From assembly GCA_017416665.1 (NCBI GenBank), contig JAFQBO010000276.1, positions 1 to 6,749 of the forward strand: a stretch of 6,749 bases of DNA. Direction: 5' to 3'. Origin of the DNA: Oscillospiraceae bacterium (GTDB taxonomy: Bacteria > Bacillota > Clostridia > Oscillospirales > Ruminococcaceae). A model generated the notes under the pieces. The model ran no database searches and was not told the origin of the DNA. It saw nothing but the letters and a program-made list of their open reading frames with translations. The stretch's first letter is position 1. Each line of letters begins with the position of its first letter. Shown in pieces: positions 5,780 through 6,749 of this stretch. The translations under genes were made by a program, and so were the position numbers.

Positions 5780-6749
5780 ATGGAAAATAAAATATACTCA
5801 GTAAACGGACCTGTCGTAAAGGTTAAAAACACAAAGTCGTTTTCTATGCTTGAGATGGTTTATGTCGGTGAAAAACGTCTTATCGGCGAAGTAATCGGCA
5901 TAACTTCCGAATTTACCACAATTCAGGTCTATGAGGTTACGACAGGTCTTAAAGTCGGAGAGCCGGTCGTTGGTACAGATGCACCAATGAGTGTAACTCT
6001 TGCTCCGGGTATCATCTCAAATATCTATGACGGTATTCAGCGTCCGCTCTGGGAGATAAAAAAGCTTTCGGGCAGATTTATCAATGAGGGTGCGGACGTA
6101 CCTGCTGTTGATACTCAGAAAACCTATGATGTAACACTTGAAGTAAAAATCGGCGATTTGATTTCAGGTGGACAGATTTATGCGTCATGTCCTGAAACAG
6201 CCGTTATCAGACATTACTGCATGCTGTCACCGAATCTTGCAGGCAAGGTTGTATGGACTGCGGAAAACGGAAAGTACACTGTAAATGACGTTGTATGTAA
6301 AATCGAAGACAGACACGGCAAAATACATGAACTTACTTTATGTCAGAAGTGGCCTATCAGACAGGCAAGACCTGTTGCGGACAGAAAGATGATCTCACGT
6401 CCTCTTATTACCGGACAGAGAATTATAGATACTGTTCTGCCAATCGCAAAGGGTGGTACAGCAGCGATTCCGGGCGGATTTGGTACGGGTAAGACAATGA
6501 CACAGCATCAGCTTGCAAAATGGTGTGACGCTGATATTATTGTGTATATCGGCTGTGGTGAGCGTGGTAACGAAATGACTCAGGTACTTGAGGAATTCTC
6601 GGAGCTTATCGACCCTAAGACAAATCGTCCGCTTACTGACAGAACAGTTCTTATTGCAAATACTTCAAATATGCCTGTTGCGGCAAGAGAGGCTTCTATT
6701 TATACGGGAATTACGCTTGCTGAATACTACAGGGATATGGGTTATCATA
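5780..6749 (+). CDS. ntpA: V-type ATPase catalytic subunit A, 3'-truncated by the window edge
   Basis: The frame stays open from ATG 5780 to the window end: 323 complete codons of a protein that is usually about 580-600 residues. Residues 1 to ~67 are the N-terminal beta-barrel (YSVNGPVVKV, LIGEVIGI). Residues ~113-185 are the extra 'bulge' domain that distinguishes A from B and from F-type beta. The nucleotide-binding domain follows, with the P-loop PGGFGTGKT at 231-239 (Lys238, Thr239) and the GER loop YIGCGERGNEM at 256-266, whose Glu261 is the catalytic glutamate and Arg262 its neighbour. These numbers coincide with those I recall for E. hirae NtpA, showing no insertion or deletion up to that point. 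The third residue of the GxxGxGKT core is Gly233, where most relatives have Pro. A alternates with B to form the ATP-hydrolysing or synthesising head. The rest of A, and probably B and D, lie downstream. Confidence 0.97.
   Translation, partial: MENKIYSVNGPVVKVKNTKSFSMLEMVYVGEKRLIGEVIGITSEFTTIQVYEVTTGLKVGEPVVGTDAPMSVTLAPGIISNIYDGIQRPLWEIKKLSGRFINEGADVPAVDTQKTYDVTLEVKIGDLISGGQIYASCPETAVIRHYCMLSPNLAGKVVWTAENGKYTVNDVVCKIEDRHGKIHELTLCQKWPIRQARPVADRKMISRPLITGQRIIDTVLPIAKGGTAAIPGGFGTGKTMTQHQLAKWCDADIIVYIGCGERGNEMTQVLEEFSELIDPKTNRPLTDRTVLIANTSNMPVAAREASIYTGITLAEYYRDMGYH

Overview
The window holds most of one bacterial V/A-type (rotary) ATPase operon, preceded by the 3' part of an unrelated conserved gene. 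All genes are on the + strand. The low-to-moderate G+C content, strong Shine-Dalgarno sites and protein relatedness suggest an anaerobic Firmicute of the class Clostridia, perhaps Ruminococcus/Oscillospiraceae-like. That assignment is an inference from remembered family sequences, not from a search.

Layout. Bases 3-983 are the C-terminal ~326 residues of a DUF711/UPF0210 'PFL family' protein, whose start lies upstream of the window. An 88-base gap (984-1071) follows. It contains an imperfect 14-bp dyad and, overlapping it, a plausible sigma-A promoter that would transcribe the ATPase genes. Then come seven tightly packed genes: a coiled-coil peripheral-stalk subunit (H/G type, TTG start), C (GTG start, 4-base overlap), I, K, F, E, and the N-terminal 323 residues of the catalytic subunit A, which runs off the right edge. 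Gaps between genes are -4 to 19 bases, so the set reads as one transcript. Subunits B and D are expected just downstream but are not in the window.

How the parts work together. A (with the missing B) forms the catalytic head. The F subunit, with the missing D, forms the central shaft, and C sits as the socket between shaft and membrane ring. E and the H/G-like protein form the peripheral stalks that hold the head to the cytoplasmic domain of I. I carries the ion half-channels and the essential arginine, and the K ring carries the ion-binding glutamate. The enzyme either pumps H+ or Na+ at the cost of ATP or makes ATP from the gradient; sequence alone does not say which.

Points most worth a second look: subunit K has one recognisable c-type hairpin (with Glu127) behind a dissimilar N-terminal hairpin, and it lacks a counterpart of the Enterococcus Na+-ligand Gln110; the gene order H-C-I-K-F-E-A differs from the classic ntp order; the P-loop of subunit A has Gly where Pro is usual; and a promoter and dyad overlap ahead of the operon. 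I see no mobile element, CRISPR array, RNA gene or clearly undescribed system.
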